A DNA stretch of 64,000 nt from NCBI GenBank assembly GCA_963682175.1, contig OY821774.1, forward strand, positions 48,064,201 through 48,128,200, given 5' to 3'. The stretch's first letter is position 1, and the number at the start of each line of letters is the position of its first letter. Source of the stretch: Triglochin maritima. Lineage: Eukaryota; Streptophyta; Magnoliopsida; Alismatales; Juncaginaceae. A program made the position numbers and the translations under genes. The notes below the pieces were generated by a model. That model was given only the letters and a program-made list of their open reading frames with translations, did no database searches and was not told where the DNA came from. This document shows positions 61,153-64,000 of the stretch, in pieces.

Positions 61153-62250
61153 CTCTGAGCAAACTCAACCCCTCTACTGCAAGCCGACTCAGGTAATAAG
61201 TGCATTTATTTTATCTATGCATACATTGAGGACAATGCATGATTTAGGTGTGGGGGGGTGTTTATATATGTACATATCTATCTATTTGATTTTCTGTTCT
61301 GCTTTATTTAAAAAAAAAAAAAATTCAATATTCTATGACATAGCTTAAGATTGAACTGCCAAAACCCGTGTACAAATTGCATCAAGTTTTTGTTCCTTAT
61401 TATATAGTTCTGCTTGTAGAAATTATGACATAAATCTAAGTTCCAAAGAAATAACCCATGGCCCTTTTAAGACATGTATGCACTTAAATTGGATGAATCA
61501 AATCTTTGAAGTGGTTGATAAAAAGCAGAGGTTGAGGAAAATATACCGGGAAGTGTGGACTTCTAATAGCAATTAAGCCTTGAGGAAAATAAAAATAAAA
61601 ATAAAAATAAAAGGAATAAAGTGAGGAAAACACATTCTGCAAAATGATTACAAAAGCCCAAGCCTTTGAGTCACTGGTCCGTAGGGGTATCTTGAAACCC
61701 GGTAACTTGAGTCTGCCAACTCGGGATTATCGACCAAACTCGCTACACGAATGCAAAAGGGTAAAAGTGTCAAAAAGCAAATGTGTTGAATCACGGAAAA
61801 AAAAAAAGAAAAAAAATAATACTCAAGGCCCAAAGCTAAAAGAATGATCCATGCCATGGTTGATCCGAATGATACTTCACCACCAAAGGAGGCGTGCAAA
61901 ATAATTCAAGTGATAAACATGTGTAGAAGGGTTAGTGGTGTGAATGTTGGAGGAACAAAGACCAAGTCATATTTTTAATGAGTTAGATTTATATAATGAG
62001 CATGCAAAAATTCTTAGTGAGATGTATAAAGTTGAGGTAGGGATATTGAGAGCTATTAATGAAATGTTGATTCAGGATTTTGTGGGTATATCCGCTGAAA
62101 ACCCTCAGGAGACAACACTCCTCCTCCTAGGAAACTTGGAGGTTTAACGGCTTGTTGCACATGCTAAGTGCAACCGTGATTCCTACGAAAGTGAGTTAGG
62201 ATTTCCCTGCTTTCATTTTCTTATACTCTGCTTTGCTAGGGACTAGCAAA
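61153..62250 (+). other. Non-coding 3' internal region of the Athila-like element
   Basis: In an autonomous relative the pol region would follow the protease. Here about 1.1 kb of AT-rich sequence follows, with only short frames (for example 61944-62147). A polypurine-like ttaggtgtgggggg at 61244-61257 resembles the true tract at 62253-62265. Confidence 0.6.
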
Positions 62251-62252
62251 AT

Positions 62253-62265
62253 CTAGGTGTGGGGG
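62253..62265 (+). other. Polypurine tract of the Athila-like element
   Basis: taggtgtgggggt lies a few bases before the 3' LTR start at 62270, as expected for plus-strand priming. Confidence 0.75.
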
Positions 62266-62269
62266 TATT

Positions 62270-63459
62270 TGATGCATTGCATACATTGCATCATATGTCT
62301 TTCATTTAGATTACTTTTACATAAATAAATGCTACTAAGGTATGTGTTTAGTCTTATTTACAGAATACAGGGACCTGAATGCAATTTACCCACATTCCGA
62401 GCATAAACGTGTGCAAAAGATTCATTTCTATCATAAAGACCGAATTCAAGGTTATCGGGTTTCAATTGGAAATGCATCCAAGCATAAAAGCATTCAAGGA
62501 GCTAATCACAAAAAGGTCAAGGGCTTAATTGCAAAAATGCCAAGGACCTAATTGCAAAAGAAAAGGATCAAGATATTTTGTTGGAAAAGTCAAAAGAAAA
62601 ATCAACTATAAATCTCCAACAATGGAAGGAATTAATCCGGAGCTCAAGACAATGGAAAGAAATCATCCAGACACGCAAATAAAGATCAAATCATACCATA
62701 AACGCGTGACAAAAATCCTAATTAAATCCGACCAACGTGGGAGGCGAATCCGCCGCACAATACACATGATGTGCGGCGATTCCGCCGCCCATTGGTTGAT
62801 CCGTGTGTCCCAATTTCGTCCACTCATGTATGGACACGTGTACTATCCAATTCTATACCTAAGTCCCTTGTAGCAACTATAAATAGACCCGAGAACGATG
62901 TAAATAGGGTCCTTAGTTGTTGTTCTTATTTGTGTACCTTAGTTTTATTAATAAAATTCTGTTCTTTTAATTCTTGTTTTAGTTTTCTTTTAATGTCTCA
63001 AGGACCTCTTCTTCTTCCTCCCTCCATGAGTTTCTAAACTCTCTCCAAAGGGTGGAGGTGATGGAATTAGGGTTAGAGAAGATGAATGCATGTTATTGTT
63101 TTAAGTTCGTGATTAGTATATTTTGATTACTTGAGTTTATGTTAAATCATTTATCTTGTAATGCTTCATAACTAACATGATTTATTTCAAGTTTCTCCAT
63201 TCTCCAATCTGAACCTAAGTCTAGACCTCCACCCGACGGAATTCTCCATCTTTATTCTTGTTTTTAGTTTTAATTGTTTTTGTTTCGTACTTTAGATAAT
63301 TAAATCAAAAATACCAAAAACCCAAATTATTTCTTCTCCCTTCTTCCCCTCAATCGAAATCACACTAACAACGAAATCTCTCCCTCCTTGTGTTCGACCC
63401 GTACTTGCCACCGCTTCATCGCGGCCGTGCACTTGCGGTATAAAATTTAATTCTCATCA
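62270..63459 (+). repeat. 3' LTR of the Athila-like element
   Basis: This 1190-bp copy aligns with 56109-57298 at a constant offset of 6161 and two substitutions. Its TATA box is at 62878-62885. Confidence 0.96.
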
Positions 63460-64000
63460 GCAGGCTTGAGGGATCGCGGATCCCAGTGTTGATGTTGTGC
63501 GGGCACGCAACTGGCGTTGGGTGAGGTGACTACCGGCCCACGGGTTACGGAGGTCGCTGCCCTGCTTTTATAGCGGCGCGGTTGGTGTTCGCGGCTCGAG
63601 GAGCCCGATGACCTGACAGACTTCGGTCTGGATCTGTCCGATGCTGTGCTGGACTGTTGTGATGGACCACCGATGCTGTGCCGGTGATGCCGCCAAGGTT
63701 GTGCCGGCGATGATGATTGTTGGGCCGAGGCTGTGCCGGCTATTTTGTTTTCCTCGGCTGGGCACCTACCGAGATGTTGTTGTTATACCTTCCGGGCGAC
63801 GGCCCCGTTAGTCCCTGTGGCTCCGACCACTGAGATTTGCAGATCTGTATTCTATCGGCGCGCAGGCGTGACAGAGGCTCCCTGCCGAACCCTTGAGTAG
63901 TGTAGCTGCGTGTGGGGGGTGTGATGTCGCGTGCTGTAAGGCTGCATGTGCCTGCAGTAGGTCTCCTCGGGAGACTCGTTGTTGATTGTCGGACTGATGT

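Larger units (their letters stand above)
56109..63459 (+). mobile_element. Non-autonomous Athila-like Ty3/gypsy element (gag-protease only)
   Basis: The 7351-bp element has two 1190-bp LTRs (TGATGCATTG...TTCTCATCA) and a perfect 5-bp target duplication, GCAGG (56104-56108 and 63460-63464). Its primer-binding site matches tRNA-Asp. It has one long open frame for gag plus protease, and a 1.1-kb non-coding 3' part ending in a polypurine tract. Reverse transcriptase, RNase H, integrase and envelope-like genes are absent, so movement would need an autonomous partner. Confidence 0.95.
54898..64000 (+). mobile_element. LTR copy 5 of the CGGTCGACCG-array family, interrupted and cut by the window edge
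   Basis: The LTR starts TGTAAGAACC at 54898, after catgc. It runs to 56108, is interrupted by the Athila-like element and its duplicated GCAGG, and resumes at 63465. By comparison with copy 2 about 600 bp remain beyond the window, so I cannot tell whether this is a solo LTR or one end of a full element. A (CT)n run lies at 55077-55100. Confidence 0.88.

Overview
The window is nuclear DNA of a flowering plant, most likely a eudicot. The evidence is intron-split genes with GT-AG junctions, a plastid magnesium-chelatase subunit, a PTS2-bearing peroxisomal acyl-CoA synthetase, a BKI1-type brassinosteroid regulator, and retrotransposons typical of plants. There is no bacterial-style operon, CRISPR array or recognisable RNA gene. 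Four host genes are supported. (1) The 5' part of a LACS7-like long-chain acyl-CoA synthetase lies on the minus strand and runs off the left edge (1-4383). (2) A short intronless BKI1-like gene is on the plus strand (17971-18459). (3) A complete nine-exon CHLH/GUN5 gene is on the minus strand (19084-26571, 1380 residues). (4) A complete six-exon NADPH-dependent reductase of the cinnamoyl-CoA reductase-like / phenylacetaldehyde reductase-like group is on the plus strand (39608-47330, 324 residues).

The rest is mostly transposable elements. One LTR family, about 2.0-2.5 kb per LTR, occurs five times: 6993-9171 (-), 31741-34217 (+), 40518-42683 (-), 51845-53829 (-), and 54898 to beyond the right edge (+). 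Three copies carry perfect 5-bp target duplications, so they are solo LTRs; one sits in intron 1 of the reductase gene. Every copy carries, at the same place about 0.5-1.0 kb from its 5' end, an array of about 10-15 sites related to the palindrome CGGTCGACCG. A non-autonomous Athila-like gag-protease element (56109-63459) is nested in the fifth copy. Its two 1190-bp LTRs differ at only two positions and it has a perfect 5-bp target duplication, so it is very young.

A dead Ty1/copia element (about 12102-17391) contains an unusual rearrangement. About 350 bp of its own reverse-transcriptase region is inserted in inverted orientation in the gag zinc knuckle, followed by 19 bp in direct orientation. 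Other elements are a degraded plant-mobile-domain (MAIN-like) gene (9955-11620), a PIF/Harbinger transposase remnant (about 35380-36100), a 348-bp TRIM retroelement in reductase intron 5 (46685-47032), a hAT-type MITE nested in the solo LTR of intron 1 (40710-41042), and two further MITE candidates.

The host genes do not form a pathway cluster. CHLH acts in chlorophyll synthesis in the plastid, the LACS in peroxisomal fatty-acid activation, the BKI1-like protein in brassinosteroid signalling at the plasma membrane, and the reductase probably in aldehyde or phenylpropanoid reduction. All product names rest on motif recognition and recalled family knowledge; no database search was run.
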